Assembly (NCBI GenBank): GCA_031316315.1
Contig: JADBEO010000001.1
Location: 110,053-174,052 of the forward strand
Direction of reading: 5' to 3'
From: Chelatococcus sambhunathii
GTDB taxonomy: Bacteria; Pseudomonadota; Alphaproteobacteria; Rhizobiales; Methylopilaceae
DNA: 64,000 nucleotides
Shown here one piece after another: positions 37,408-50,433 of this stretch (the stretch's first letter is position 1; each line of letters opens with the position of its first letter). The translations under genes were made by a program, and so were the position numbers. The notes beneath the pieces were generated by a model. The model saw only the letters and a program-made list of their open reading frames with translations, searched no databases and was not told the DNA's origin.

Positions 37408-38904
37408 ATGCAGGTGACCCAGACCCTCGACGAAGGCCTGAAGCGCGAGTTCAAGATCGTCGTGCCAGCCTCCGATCTCGACGCGCGCCTCAACGAGCGC
37501 CTCGACGGCCTCAAGGACCGCGTCAACATCAACGGCTTCCGCAAGGGCAAGGTGCCGCTCGCGCATCTGAAGAAGCTCTATGGCAAGTCGGTGATGGCCG
37601 AGGTGCTCGACCAGGTCGTCGCCGAGGCCAACAAGAAGATCGTCGACGACAACGGCCTGAAGCTCGCGATGCAGCCGAAGGTCAAGGTCACCGCCGAGGA
37701 CGAGAGCGACGAGCAACAGGCTGTGCTCGGCGTCATCGAGGGCAAGCACGACCTGTCGCTGTCGGTCGCGATGGAGGTGCTGCCGAAGGTCGAGCTCAAG
37801 GACGTCGCCGAGCTCAAGGTCGAGCGTCTGGTCACGGACGTCGAGGACAAGGACGTCGAGGAGACGCTCGATCGCGTCGCCTCCTCCAACCGTCCCTTCG
37901 CGGCCAAGGACGGCGCGGCCGCGAACGGCGACCGAGTCACGATCGACTTCGTCGGCAAGATGGGCGGCGAGCCGTTCGAGGGCGGCTCGGCCGAGGGCCA
38001 TCAGCTCGAGCTCGGCTCGAACAGCTTCATCCCCGGCTTCGAGGACCAGCTCGTCGGCGCCAAGGCCGGCGACGAGAAGGCTGTGACCGTGAGCTTCCCG
38101 GAGGCCTATCCGGCCGCCGAGCTCGCCGGCAAGGAAGCGACCTTCGACGTCAAGGTCCATGCCGTCGAGACTCCCGGCGAGGTCAAGATCGACGACGAGC
38201 TCGCCAAGGGCCTCGGCTTCGAGGACGTCGCCAAGCTCAAGGACGCCGTCCGCGAGCAGATCGGGACCGACTACGCCCGCGTCTCGCGCCAGAAGCTCAA
38301 GCGCCAGCTGCTCGACGGCCTCGACGCGCAGTACGCCTTCGATCTGCCGCCCACCCTCGTCGAGCAGGAGTTCGACAACGTGTGGCGCCAGGTGATCGCC
38401 GACCTCGCCCGCGAGGGCCGGACGCTCGCCGACGAGGACACCAGCGAGGACGAGGCCAAGGCCGAGTATCGCAAGATCGCCGAGCGCCGCGTGCGGCTCG
38501 GGCTGGTCCTTGCGGAAATCGGGGAGAAGCACGAGATCAAGGTGGCGGACGACGAGGTCACCCGCGCCCTTGTCGAGCGCGCCCGCCAGTATCCGGGCCA
38601 GGAGCAGCAGGTCTGGGACTTCTACCGCAACAACCCGGAAGCGCTCGCCGAGCTCCGCGCGCCGATCTTCGAGGACAAGGTCGTCGACGCGATCCTCGAG
38701 AAGGCGACGGTGACGGAGCGCAAGGTCAGCCGCGACGAACTGTTCGCGACCGAAGACGACGAGGACGGCGCCGAGGCAGACAAGCCGAAGGCGAAGAAGG
38801 CCTCCTCGAAGTCGGCGAAGTCCGACGCCGCGCCGAAGAAGGCCAAGGCGAAGAAGTCCGAAGGCGCAGCCGACGACAAGGCGGAGCCGGAAGCGGGCGC
38901 TTGA
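37408..38904 (+). CDS. tig: Trigger factor (ribosome-associated chaperone, PPIase)
   Basis: This is the first chaperone to meet nascent chains at the ribosome exit. It has 498 residues. The ribosome-binding signature NGFRKGKVPLAHLKKLYGKS is at about 43-62. The FKBP-type PPIase domain (about 165-250) has GDRVTIDFVGKMGGEPFEGG, and the helical C-terminal arms follow. The last 50 residues form a Lys/Ala/Asp-rich tail (KAKKASSKSAKSDAAPKKAK), longer than in E. coli (432 residues) but usual for rhizobiales. It starts the tig-clpP-clpX-lon quality-control cluster. Confidence 0.97.
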   Translation: MQVTQTLDEGLKREFKIVVPASDLDARLNERLDGLKDRVNINGFRKGKVPLAHLKKLYGKSVMAEVLDQVVAEANKKIVDDNGLKLAMQPKVKVTAEDESDEQQAVLGVIEGKHDLSLSVAMEVLPKVELKDVAELKVERLVTDVEDKDVEETLDRVASSNRPFAAKDGAAANGDRVTIDFVGKMGGEPFEGGSAEGHQLELGSNSFIPGFEDQLVGAKAGDEKAVTVSFPEAYPAAELAGKEATFDVKVHAVETPGEVKIDDELAKGLGFEDVAKLKDAVREQIGTDYARVSRQKLKRQLLDGLDAQYAFDLPPTLVEQEFDNVWRQVIADLAREGRTLADEDTSEDEAKAEYRKIAERRVRLGLVLAEIGEKHEIKVADDEVTRALVERARQYPGQEQQVWDFYRNNPEALAELRAPIFEDKVVDAILEKATVTERKVSRDELFATEDDEDGAEADKPKAKKASSKSAKSDAAPKKAKAKKSEGAADDKAEPEAGA

Positions 38905-38997
38905 CGGCGGGGACCATCCCGGTCCCGATGGAACGACGAAGCGCGGCGCGAATCCCCGGCGAGGATCGCGCCGCCCTATTCAGGATGAGGACGTGAC

Positions 38998-39639
38998 ATG
39001 CGCGACTTGGTGGATCAGGCGACGAACTTCCTCATCCCGATGGTCATCGAACAGACCAATCGTGGCGAGCGCTCCTTCGACATCTATTCGCGTCTCCTGA
39101 AGGAGCGCATCATCTTCCTCTCCGGACCGTTCCACGACGATATGGCGGCGGTGATCTGCGCCCAGCTGCTGTTCCTCGAGGCCGAGAATCCGAAGAAGGA
39201 GATCTCGCTCTACATCAACTCGCCGGGCGGCGTGGTGACGTCGGGCCTCGCGATCTACGACACCATGCAGTACATCCGGCCCCCGGTGGCGACGCTGTGC
39301 ATGGGCCAGGCGGCCTCCATGGGCTCGCTGATCCTCCAGGCCGGCGAGAAGGGCATGCGCGCGGCGCTGCCGAACGCGCGCATCCTCGTTCATCAGCCCT
39401 CCGGCGGCTTCCAGGGCCAGGCCTCGGACATCGAACGCCACGCAGAGGACATCGTGAAGATCAAGCGGCGGCTGAACGAGATCTACGTGAAGCACTGCGG
39501 CCGCTCCTATGAGGAGATCGAGCGCACGCTCGACCGCGATACCATGATGTCCGCGGATCAGGCCAAGGACTTCGGTCTTATCGACGAGGTCTTCGAGAAG
39601 CGTCCCGGCGACGGCGACGCGGATCAGAAAGCGGCGTGA
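38998..39639 (+). CDS. clpP: ATP-dependent Clp protease proteolytic subunit
   Basis: This tetradecameric serine protease works with ClpX/ClpA. It has 213 residues: N-terminal LVPMVIEQT-like segment ([20 protein letters not shown]), catalytic Ser about 107 in [12 protein letters not shown], His about 132 in [15 protein letters not shown], and Asp about 181 in [20 protein letters not shown]. An acidic [10 protein letters not shown] tail closes it. clpX follows after about 200 bases. Confidence 0.98.
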   Translation: MRDLVDQATNFLIPMVIEQTNRGERSFDIYSRLLKERIIFLSGPFHDDMAAVICAQLLFLEAENPKKEISLYINSPGGVVTSGLAIYDTMQYIRPPVATLCMGQAASMGSLILQAGEKGMRAALPNARILVHQPSGGFQGQASDIERHAEDIVKIKRRLNEIYVKHCGRSYEEIERTLDRDTMMSADQAKDFGLIDEVFEKRPGDGDADQKAA

Positions 39640-39842
39640 CTGAAACGCATCGTCCCCGACCTTCTTGGCACCCGCTGATCCCGACTGTTGCTGCGGGCGC
39701 GCAATCGCCTATCATCCCGTGTGGCGTTGCGTCACGGCGGAGGCGTGCCCATCTCAGGGCGCCGTTCGTTAAGGTCGGGAGCTTATGACGAGTTGATGAA
39801 GCGGCGCGATTCATCGCTGGCTTCAACCCGAAAGGGAAGAGA

Positions 39843-41111
<1,269 letters not shown>

Positions 41112-41140
41112 CCTCAGCGAAGATATCCGAGCAGTTCAGA

Positions 41141-41169
41141 CGCCCGCGGCTCGTCCGCGGGCGTTTTCG
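41141..41169 (+). terminator. Terminator after clpX
   Basis: CGCCCGCGG (41141-41149) pairs with CCGCGGGCG (41155-41163), loop CTCGT-like, followed by TTTTCGTT. Confidence 0.85.
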
Positions 41170-41213
41170 TTCGCGCTGCTCTGTGGAGGGCGGGGGCGCA
41201 GCCGCCGCCATTC

Positions 41214-41244
41214 TTGACACCCTCGACCCCCATGGCCACCTAAT
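41214..41244 (+). promoter_or_regulatory. Weak candidate promoter of lon
   Basis: CTTGACA with TTGACA at 41214-41219 is followed 19 bases later by CCTAAT (41239-41244). The spacing is long for sigma-70. The CTTG...CCTAAT pattern could instead be read by a heat-shock sigma factor, which would suit lon; this is unproven. Confidence 0.3.
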
Positions 41245-41398
41245 CGGGGACCCTGCGGCGCATGTTGAGTCTCACGCGGCGCAGGACCCCTCCAGGGCGG
41301 TTGTCGCGAGGCCGCATTCGGCTCGCGAGCGCACCGCGCCTATCACGAGGACGAGCCGGCCGACCTCCCGGACGGGCGTCCTTCGAAAGGATCCGAGA

Positions 41399-43819
<2,421 letters not shown>

Positions 43820-43873
43820 TCGGCGGCCGAGCCTGTTCCGAATCGGGACGATTCGGCAAAAAAGCCTAGAAGA

Positions 43874-43902
43874 CGAGGCCCGGAGCGCCGCTCCGGGCCT
43901 CG
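43874..43902 (+). terminator. Hairpin after lon
   Basis: CGAGGCCCGGAG (43874-43885) pairs perfectly with CTCCGGGCCTCG (43891-43902), loop CGCCG. The stem is very strong but the following T-tract is poor (TCGCGTTT). Confidence 0.7.
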
Positions 43903-44052
43903 TCGCGTTTCGGAACGTCCATTTTTCGCTGAAAGATCACGGAAAATCACCCGTTCAAGCTTGCCACGGCAGCGATTTCGATGAAGGGTGCGCGCCTCTT
44001 TCCGGAGGCCGCGACTCCGCGCGGACCGCCTGATTCTCAACGGAGGAACTCA

Positions 44053-44328
44053 ATGAATAAGTCGGACCTCATCTCCGAAGTCGCCGACAAGTCCGGTCTC
44101 ACCAAACTCGATGCGGCGAAGGCGGTCGACGCGACCTTCGACGCCGTCATCGCGGCCCTCAAGAAGGGCGACGAAGTGCGTCTGGTGGGCTTCGGCACCT
44201 TCCAGGTCGTCAAGCGCGCCGCTGGCGTCGGCCGCAATCTGCGCACCGGCGAAACCATCAAGATCCCGGCGTCCAAGACGCCGAAGTTCAAGGCCGGCCA
44301 GGCCTTGAAGGACGCCGTGAACGGCTGA
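44053..44328 (+). CDS. hup: DNA-binding protein HU
   Basis: This is a 91-residue nucleoid-associated protein. The start is ATG 44053 (MNKSDLISEVADKSGLTKLD) behind GGAGGAAC. The DNA-binding arm signature GFGTFQVVKRAAGVGRNLRT and the C-terminal PKFKAGQALKDAVNG are typical of HU-beta. Its position directly after lon (lon-hupB) is conserved from alpha- to gammaproteobacteria. Confidence 0.98.
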   Translation: MNKSDLISEVADKSGLTKLDAAKAVDATFDAVIAALKKGDEVRLVGFGTFQVVKRAAGVGRNLRTGETIKIPASKTPKFKAGQALKDAVNG

Positions 44329-44342
44329 CGCCGCTCCGCGCG

Positions 44343-44373
44343 GGCCAGCCTTCCGCGAATCGGGAGGTTGGCC
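44343..44373 (+). terminator. Hairpin after hup
   Basis: GGCCAGCCTTCC (44343-44354) pairs with GGGAGGTTGGCC (44362-44373) with two G-T wobbles. No T-tract follows, so Rho-independent termination is uncertain. Confidence 0.45.
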
Positions 44374-44471
44374 GCGCGAGCGTCGATGCGATATGAGTAA
44401 GCGTGCGGGCCGCTTCCCGGCAGGGGGGCGGCGTTTCCGTATCCGGCCTCCCGAGCGGCGGCCGGTCGCGC

Positions 44472-44547
44472 GGGCGGTTAGCTCAGTTGGTAGAGCATCT
44501 CGTTTACACCGAGAGGGTCGGCGGTTCGAGCCCGTCACCGCCCACCA
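44472..44547 (+). tRNA. tRNA-Val (anticodon TAC)
   Basis: This is a 76-base tRNA. Acceptor GGGCGGT pairs with ACCGCCC, D-arm TAGCTCAGTTGGTAGAGCA, anticodon stem TCTCG/CGAGA with loop TTTACAC (anticodon TAC), T-arm CGGCGGTTCGAGCCCGTC, CCA encoded. Confidence 0.97.
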
Positions 44548-44625
44548 TCCGCGCTCCGCGGCGCGCGACGTTTTCGGCTCCCGGGGCATATTCGCGCGGC
44601 GCCGTGGATCCCGTCCCGCCGTCGC

Positions 44626-44654
44626 TTGACAGGGGCGGGCGGCTCCCGTACCAA
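44626..44654 (+). promoter_or_regulatory. Sigma-70 promoter of tRNA-Asp
   Basis: Consensus TTGACA (44626-44631) and TACCAA (44649-44654) are 17 bases apart, about 30 bases before the tRNA-Asp 5' end. Confidence 0.6.
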
Positions 44655-44683
44655 CCGCCCACTTCGCCGGGGCGACCCGGTGT

Positions 44684-44760
<77 letters not shown>

Positions 44761-45824
44761 TTGTTCGTCAGGGGTTGGACAGAACCTCGGCGCGCCGGTC
44801 GATGTCGATCCCGGCGAAAAGCGTCTGCCTCATACATCCCGCGCCTGGCCGCAAATCTGTTGTGGCGTTCGCCGGCGCCCTCAAGAAGCGCCGCGGCAGG
44901 CGCTCATCATTGCGCGAACGCGGACTTTCGATTCGCCAAAGACGATTGCGCGGACCCGGCCAAGTGGTGTCAGGTGCGGGTGGGATGGCTGCCGCAGGTC
45001 GCTCGAACAGGGCGAGAGGGGCGGCGCGCCCATCCCGGCTGGTCCCGTCGCGCTAGCTCAGCAGGCGCGACGGGACAGCTCGGTAAAAATGGGCTGGCCT
45101 AGACTGTCCCCCAATGTCTAGGCCGTGCTTCCGCCGTACCGATCTGAGAGGGGCGGGTATCAGAGCGGCGCCGTATCCGGGCGGGGGCGCGGCCTGGAAG
45201 CGAGACCGGTTATAGGCGCGTCCGGCAGGCCGTCCAGAGGGCTGAAGCGCTTCTCACGAATTTCTTATTAATGACCGGTCGTTCGGCGCGGCGCCCAAAC
45301 GCCCGCGGCTGGAGAGTTGAGATTCCCTTCGGCGCTAGCAAGCCGCCGTTGCAACCTTCCGAGCGCACGGGCCCTCCGGGCTTTCCGATTTGCCCATTTT
45401 AAGTGGCACAGATTGAGAGCGCCCAATCTGCGCTCAAGCCGGAGGGGGAACAGCGGAAGCGGCGGCGTTTTCATCGTAACCGATCCGTTTTGAGCGAATC
45501 CCGCTCTAGCGACGTTGAGCTGCTGTTCCGCCGAGGGCGCACGTATCAGATCAGTTGGCACCGGCAACGCCTTGCACCTGCCGCGCATCCTTGATGCTCG
45601 CTGGCCTGACGATGGCGCTTAGGCGATGGATTGATCGTAAGCTATTGAGCGGATCGGTCGCGTTGCCGATCAAATGGCGCCCTGCTTAGTCTGTGATCGC
45701 GCCGGACCTAGTACAGGCTCTGAGCGCCCCGTTGTTGACGTCGAAGCCCATTCCCGTTGGCGATCGACAGACTCAATGTTGCGATCGCGAATTGTGAGAC
45801 CCAAGAGTGGTGGATCACTCCGGC
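44761..45824. other. Gene-poor stretch between tRNA-Asp and the pyruvyl-transferase-like gene
   Basis: About 1.06 kb contain no reading frame that looks like a protein in any frame. Base composition falls toward the right end. Two consecutive perfect inverted repeats are present at 45042-45076 and 45095-45123 (see separate entry). A short piece (GCTAGCTCAGC, near 45052) resembles a tRNA D-arm but no tRNA folds around it. The stretch could be decayed coding DNA, an untranslated RNA gene or a long leader for the next gene. Confidence 0.5.
45042..45123. repeat. Two tandem perfect hairpins
   Basis: GTCCCGTCGCG (45042-45052) pairs with CGCGACGGGAC (45066-45076), 11 bases, loop 13. Then GGCCTAGAC (45095-45103) pairs with GTCTAGGCC (45115-45123), 9 bases, loop 11. 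On the minus strand the second hairpin is followed by CCCATTTTTACC, terminator-like; no minus-strand gene is seen to need it. Confidence 0.6.
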
Positions 45825-46697
45825 ATGTATTTGGACAATCACGTCGTAGTGGCACGTTGGGCAAGGCGCGGAGACGTTCGCAAAAATTGGGGAGACTTGC
45901 TCAATCCCGATCTGATTCACCGCTTGTCCGGTTCGCCGGTCGCTCATGCCGACGATGTTCTCGGCTGGAACGATCGACCTGTTTTCCGGGTCGTCGGAAG
46001 CAGCTTGGCGAATTGCCGGCCGAACGATGTCGTTTGGGGCATGGGGCTAATCGATCAGACGACGTCGCCAGAGATGTTCCCCGCACAGATCTGCGCCGTC
46101 CGCGGACCCAAGTCGCGCGCGCGGATGTTGGCGATGGGCCGCCAATGCCCGGAAATCTATGGCGACCCGGCCGTGCTCTATCCTGCTTTGTATCTGCCGA
46201 AAATCGAGAAGCAGCATCGTATCGGCATTATCCAGCACTTCAGGGAAATTGACGTTGTTCCTCTTCCGAAGATCGCTGACGTCGATGATCCGCTAAACAT
46301 CGACATCAGGTCCGGACTGCGAAATGTTGTTAATGATATACTTTCATGTGATCGTATAGTTTCAAGCTCGTTGCATGGTGTGATCTGTGCGCATTCGTAT
46401 GGCGTTCCGGCTATTTGGTATCAAGCGAGCGATTTGCTATTGGGGGATGGCTTAAAATTTCATGACTATTTTGCGTCGATCGGACATGACAACATATCCC
46501 CTGCTCGCGTTGGAGAAGATGGGGTTCTTGACGCGGGGTACTGCCCGGATCGACCTTCGCAGTCGAGGATCGATTACGTCGCGCTGATCGACGCCTGTCC
46601 ATTCATGTCTCTGGACCGTAAGAGGGATCTAGTCCGTCGGATCGCGCGCCAGGCCGAGCAGGGCGTCGCCGGTACGATCTACGGCGCGTTCGGCTAA
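45825..46697 (+). CDS. Polysaccharide pyruvyl transferase-like protein
   Basis: This 290-residue protein starts at ATG 45825; GTG 45807 is also possible. It resembles the polysaccharide pyruvyl transferase (GT-B-like) family, which adds ketal pyruvate from PEP to exopolysaccharide sugars: RKNWGDLLNPDLIHRLSG near the N-terminus, VVGSSLANCRPNDVVWGMGL, VRGPKSRARM and YGDPAVLYPALY, then CDRIVSSSLHGVICAHSYGV with the family SSLHG(V/A)I...A...GVPAIW block. Base composition and codon use are visibly less GC-rich than the flanking hup and nuo genes, and no other polysaccharide gene is nearby, so recent acquisition beside the tRNA genes is plausible. Confidence 0.8.
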   Translation: MYLDNHVVVARWARRGDVRKNWGDLLNPDLIHRLSGSPVAHADDVLGWNDRPVFRVVGSSLANCRPNDVVWGMGLIDQTTSPEMFPAQICAVRGPKSRARMLAMGRQCPEIYGDPAVLYPALYLPKIEKQHRIGIIQHFREIDVVPLPKIADVDDPLNIDIRSGLRNVVNDILSCDRIVSSSLHGVICAHSYGVPAIWYQASDLLLGDGLKFHDYFASIGHDNISPARVGEDGVLDAGYCPDRPSQSRIDYVALIDACPFMSLDRKRDLVRRIARQAEQGVAGTIYGAFG

Positions 46698-46961
46698 CAC
46701 GTCCCGCCGGGCGAATTGGCCGGACTTGGCGATCGGGCGCGCGCACGCCGAAGGCCGCAGAAGCCGTGGTCGTAACGCTCTTTTGGAATTCTTCCGTTTC
46801 GTGTCTTGCGTGCCTTGCGCCTAAAGTCGCTGAGGGCTAAGCGTCGGCGCGAGACGGGGTTTCGCCGCGGCGCCGCAAACGCCGTCGGCTCGATGCGGGC
46901 GGGCCGGGCGACGCGGTTCTCCGCAGCGCCCCGCATGGCACTCGAAGGCTCGGGACAAGGG

Positions 46962-47327
46962 ATGACCGATCTCCTCGCCGACTATCTGCCGCTGGTGATC
47001 TTTCTCGGCGTCGCGCTGTTGATCGGCGTCGCGCTGCTGGTCGCGCCGTTCCTGGTCGCCTACCGGAACCCGGACCCCGAGAAACTCTCCGCCTACGAGT
47101 GCGGCTTCAACGCCTTCGACGACGCGCGGATGAAGTTCGACGTTCGCTTCTATCTGGTCGCCATCCTCTTTATCATCTTCGATCTCGAGGTGGCGTTCCT
47201 GTTCCCGTGGGCGGCGGCGTTCCGAGACGTCGGACTGTTCGGCTTCTGGTCGATGATGGTGTTCCTTGCGGTGCTCACCATCGGCTTCGTCTATGAGTGG
47301 CGGAAAGGCGCGCTGGAATGGGATTGA
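46962..47327 (+). CDS. nuoA: NADH-quinone oxidoreductase subunit A
   Basis: This small membrane subunit of complex I has 121 residues and three helices: [20 protein letters not shown], then [20 protein letters not shown] and [16 protein letters not shown]. The conserved loop [20 protein letters not shown] carries the signature Cys. ATG 46962 is preceded by CAAGGG. It is the first gene of a complete nuoA-N operon and overlaps nuoB by ten bases. Confidence 0.98.
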   Translation: MTDLLADYLPLVIFLGVALLIGVALLVAPFLVAYRNPDPEKLSAYECGFNAFDDARMKFDVRFYLVAILFIIFDLEVAFLFPWAAAFRDVGLFGFWSMMVFLAVLTIGFVYEWRKGALEWD

Positions 47328-47911
47328 ACGAGGCGCAGCTCGCCCGCACCGAGGACACGCTGATCGCGTCCAGGCCGACCGGTCTGGTCGATCCGTCGGG
47401 CCGCCCGCTCGGCCATGACGACCGCTATTTCGGCGAGTTCCGCGCGGAGCTCGCGGACAAGGGCTTTCTCGTCACCTCCGCCGAGGACCTCATCAACTGG
47501 GCCCGCACCGGTTCGCTGATGTGGATGACGTTCGGGCTGGCGTGCTGCGCGGTCGAGATGATGCAGGTCTCGATGCCGCGCTACGACGTCGAGCGCTTCG
47601 GCTTCGCGCCGCGGGCCTCGCCCCGGCAGTCGGACGTGATGATCGTCGCCGGCACGCTGACCAACAAGATGGCCCCGGCGCTGCGCAAGGTCTACGACCA
47701 GATGCCGGAGCCGCGCTACGTCATCTCGATGGGCTCCTGCGCCAATGGCGGCGGCTACTACCACTACTCCTACGCCGTGGTGCGCGGCTGCGACCGGATC
47801 GTGCCGATCGACATCTACGTGCCGGGCTGCCCGCCGACCGCCGAGGCGCTGCTATACGGCGTCCTGCTGCTCCAGAAGAAGATCCGCCGGATCGGGACGA
47901 TCGAACGGTGA
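47318..47911 (+). CDS. nuoB: NADH-quinone oxidoreductase subunit B
   Basis: This subunit carries iron-sulfur cluster N2, the last electron donor to quinone. It has 197 residues from ATG 47318 ([13 protein letters not shown]). Cluster ligands are seen in [28 protein letters not shown] and [15 protein letters not shown]. It is a peripheral-arm subunit at the quinone chamber. The gene overlaps nuoA and is followed ten bases later by a small accessory frame. Confidence 0.98.
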   Translation: MGLNEAQLARTEDTLIASRPTGLVDPSGRPLGHDDRYFGEFRAELADKGFLVTSAEDLINWARTGSLMWMTFGLACCAVEMMQVSMPRYDVERFGFAPRASPRQSDVMIVAGTLTNKMAPALRKVYDQMPEPRYVISMGSCANGGGYYHYSYAVVRGCDRIVPIDIYVPGCPPTAEALLYGVLLLQKKIRRIGTIER

Positions 47912-47920
47912 GGGCGGTCC

Positions 47921-48172
47921 ATGGCTGAGCCCGACGACATGATCCTGCCGCTGCTCCGCGAGATGCGCGCGGAGATCGCTTCGATGGATCACAAGATGGA
48001 TCGACGCTTCGACATCGTGGAGCGCCGCCTCGACAAGCTCGAAGAGACACAGCGGTCTTTCAGGCAGGCCCTGTCTGCGGACAGTCTGCTCAGCAAACTG
48101 GTCACGGGCGAATCCGAGGAGCGCATCGAGAGTCTCGAACGCAAGGTCCGGGAGCTCGAGTCGCACAAATGA
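47921..48172 (+). CDS. Small coiled-coil protein inserted between nuoB and nuoC
   Basis: This is an 83-residue acidic/basic helical protein of unknown function. Heptad-like patterns run through [40 protein letters not shown] and [17 protein letters not shown]; a less charged segment ([20 protein letters not shown]) lies between. No signal or metal site. Its stop overlaps the nuoC start (ATGA), so it is genuinely inside the operon. A second protein of similar type lies between nuoF and nuoG (52835-53065). I recall similar short coiled-coil frames in rhizobial genomes outside nuo, which argues against a dedicated complex I role. Confidence 0.75.
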   Translation: MAEPDDMILPLLREMRAEIASMDHKMDRRFDIVERRLDKLEETQRSFRQALSADSLLSKLVTGESEERIESLERKVRELESHK

Positions 48173-48819
48173 CCGAGTCCAACGTCTCTCCTCACGACGT
48201 CCAGCCGATCGACGTCGGACCGCTCCAGGCGCTGGCCGCCCAGGCCGCGTCGGCGCTCGGCGCGAAGCTTCAGTCCGCCCACGTCGCATTCGGCGAACTG
48301 ACGCTGAAGGCGGCCGCCGAAGACATCGTCGACGTGCTGACGGTCCTGCGGGACGATCCGGCCCTGCGCTTCGTCAATTTCATCGATATCTGCGGGGTCG
48401 ACTGGCCGGCGCGCGAGAAGCGCTTCGACGTCGTCTATCACCTGCTCAGCCCGTACAAGAACACGCGCGTGCGGGTGAAGGTCGAGGCCGACGATGTGAC
48501 GCCCGTGCCGTCCGTAACCGGCGTCTTTCCCGGCGCCCTGTGGTTCGAGCGCGAGGCTTACGATCTCTATGGCGTGCTGTTCTCGGGCCATCCGGATCTG
48601 CGCCGCCTGCTGACCGACTACGGCTTCGACGGCTACCCGCTGCGCAAGGATTTTCCGACCACCGGCTTCGTCGAGGTCCGCTGGGACGACGAGGCCAAGC
48701 GCGTCGTCTACGAGCCGGTGCGGCTCAATCAGGAGTTCCGCAACTTCGACTTCCTGTCGCCGTGGGAGGGCACGGACTACGTGCTGCCGGGCGACGAGAA
48801 GGCCAAGCAGCCGCAGTGA
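48169..48819 (+). CDS. nuoC: NADH-quinone oxidoreductase subunit C
   Basis: This peripheral-arm subunit has 216 residues. Motifs: [60 protein letters not shown] and [20 protein letters not shown], the last being the highly conserved NuoC C-terminal signature. It is separate from nuoD, as in other alphaproteobacteria, and not fused as in E. coli. A GFA-family gene lies between it and nuoD. Confidence 0.98.
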   Translation: MTESNVSPHDVQPIDVGPLQALAAQAASALGAKLQSAHVAFGELTLKAAAEDIVDVLTVLRDDPALRFVNFIDICGVDWPAREKRFDVVYHLLSPYKNTRVRVKVEADDVTPVPSVTGVFPGALWFEREAYDLYGVLFSGHPDLRRLLTDYGFDGYPLRKDFPTTGFVEVRWDDEAKRVVYEPVRLNQEFRNFDFLSPWEGTDYVLPGDEKAKQPQ

Positions 48820-48827
48820 GCGAGCCG

Positions 48828-49256
48828 ATGGCGGGAGAGCGGATTTCCGGCAGGTGTCTGTGCGGCGCGGCGCGCTTCAGCGCCGAGCTCAGCGACGCTT
48901 TCATGAGCGTGTGTCACTGCGGCATGTGCCGGCGCTGGACGAGCGGCGTGTTCATGAGCCTCGCTGTCAGGCCGGAGAGCCTGAAGCTCGATGACGAGCG
49001 GGCTTTCGGTCGGTTCGCTTCGTCGGCCGAGGCCGAGCGCGGGTTCTGCGCGACCTGCGGCTCGCCGCTGTTCTGGCGCGCGCTCGACGGCTCGTCGGCC
49101 GACGTCTCGGCGCAGGCGGTCGACGAGCCGTCGCGCTTTCCCTTCGAGCTCGAAATCTACATGGACGAGAAGCCGCGCAACTATGATTTCGCGGGCGACC
49201 GGCGCCGGCTGACCGGTGCCGAGTGGCGCGCCGCGAAGGAGGCCTTCCGTGGCTGA
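48828..49256 (+). CDS. GFA-family (glutathione-dependent formaldehyde-activating-like) zinc protein inserted between nuoC and nuoD
   Basis: This 142-residue protein has the GFA/CENP-V fold: [16 protein letters not shown] with the first Cx[17 protein letters not shown] with CHCxxC, and [15 protein letters not shown] with CxxC, together the seven zinc-binding cysteines. ATG 48828 gives [16 protein letters not shown] 48816 (overlapping the nuoC stop) is also possible. The end overlaps the nuoD GTG. GFA proteins were first linked to formaldehyde-glutathione adduct formation but most have unknown roles. A place inside nuo is unusual. Confidence 0.88.
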   Translation: MAGERISGRCLCGAARFSAELSDAFMSVCHCGMCRRWTSGVFMSLAVRPESLKLDDERAFGRFASSAEAERGFCATCGSPLFWRALDGSSADVSAQAVDEPSRFPFELEIYMDEKPRNYDFAGDRRRLTGAEWRAAKEAFRG

Positions 49257-50433
49257 AGCGGACATCCGCAACTTCACGATCAACTTCGGCCCGCAGCACC
49301 CTGCGGCGCACGGCGTTCTGCGCCTCGTGCTGGAGCTCGACGGCGAAGTGGTCGAGCGCGTCGACCCGCATATCGGCCTGCTGCACCGCGGCACCGAGAA
49401 GCTTATCGAAGCCAAGACCTACCTGCAGGCGATGCCCTATTTCGACCGGCTCGACTACGTCGCGCCGATGAACCAGGAGCATGCCTTCTGCCTCGCGACC
49501 GAGCGCCTGCTCGGCATCGACATCCCGATCCGCGCGCAGCTGATCCGCGTGCTCTACTGCGAGATCGGCCGCATCCTCTCCCACCTCCTCAACGTCACCA
49601 CGCAGGCGATGGACGTCGGCGCGCTCACCCCGCCGCTGTGGGGTTTTGAAGAGCGCGAAAAACTGATGGTGTTCTATGAGCGCGCCTCGGGCTCGCGCAT
49701 GCATGCGGCCTATTTCCGTCCGGGCGGCGTGCATCAGGACCTGCCGCCGCAGCTGATCGAGGACATCGATCACTGGTGCACGGGCTTCTTCAAGGCGCTG
49801 CAGGACATCGACGACCTCCTGACCGAGAACCGCATCTTCAAGCAGCGCAACGTCGACATCGGCGTGGTGCCGCTCGACGAAGCCTTCGCCTGGGGATTTT
49901 CGGGCGTGATGGTGCGCGGCTCGGGCGCCGCGTGGGACCTGCGCAAGTCGCAGCCTTACGAGTGCTACGCCGACCTCGATTTCGACATTCCGATCGGCAA
50001 GAACGGCGACAATTACGACCGCTATCTGATCCGTATGGAGGAGATGCGCCAGGCGACGCGCATCATGCAGCAGTGCTGCAAGCGCCTTCGCGTCGAGAAG
50101 GGCCGGATCGCCACGCTCGACGGCAAGGTCGCCCCGCCGAAGCGCTCGGAGATGAAGCGCTCGATGGAAGGCCTCATCCACCACTTCAAGCTCTACACCG
50201 AGGGCTACCGGGTGCCCGAGGGCGAGGTCTACGCCGCGGTCGAGGCCCCCAAGGGCGAGTTCGGCGTCTATCTGATCTCGGACGGAACCAACAAGCCGTA
50301 TCGCTGCAAGATCCGCGCGCCCGGCTTCGCCCATCTGCAGGCGATGGATCACCTGTGCCGCGGCGCGATGCTCGCGGACGTCTCGGCGATCCTGGGCTCG
50401 CTCGACATCGTGTTCGGCGAGGTGGACCGGTGA
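49249..50433 (+). CDS. nuoD: NADH-quinone oxidoreductase subunit D
   Basis: This 49-kDa-type subunit lines the quinone site and has 394 residues from GTG 49249, with AAGGAGG just upstream. Motifs: [20 protein letters not shown] (quinone-site His), [27 protein letters not shown]-like ([20 protein letters not shown]) and [18 protein letters not shown]. The C-terminal FGEVDR is standard. A small secreted-protein frame overlaps its end. Confidence 0.98.
   Translation: MAEADIRNFTINFGPQHPAAHGVLRLVLELDGEVVERVDPHIGLLHRGTEKLIEAKTYLQAMPYFDRLDYVAPMNQEHAFCLATERLLGIDIPIRAQLIRVLYCEIGRILSHLLNVTTQAMDVGALTPPLWGFEEREKLMVFYERASGSRMHAAYFRPGGVHQDLPPQLIEDIDHWCTGFFKALQDIDDLLTENRIFKQRNVDIGVVPLDEAFAWGFSGVMVRGSGAAWDLRKSQPYECYADLDFDIPIGKNGDNYDRYLIRMEEMRQATRIMQQCCKRLRVEKGRIATLDGKVAPPKRSEMKRSMEGLIHHFKLYTEGYRVPEGEVYAAVEAPKGEFGVYLISDGTNKPYRCKIRAPGFAHLQAMDHLCRGAMLADVSAILGSLDIVFGEVDR

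Noticed and set aside
45050..45076. tRNA-like fragment (GCTAGCTCAGC) near 45052
   Set aside because: No acceptor, anticodon or T-arm can be folded around it; it is the loop of a perfect hairpin.
44761..45102. 113-residue open frame after tRNA-Asp
   Set aside because: Composition (Arg/Ser-rich, no hydrophobic core) and lack of a ribosome site fit random GC-rich sequence.
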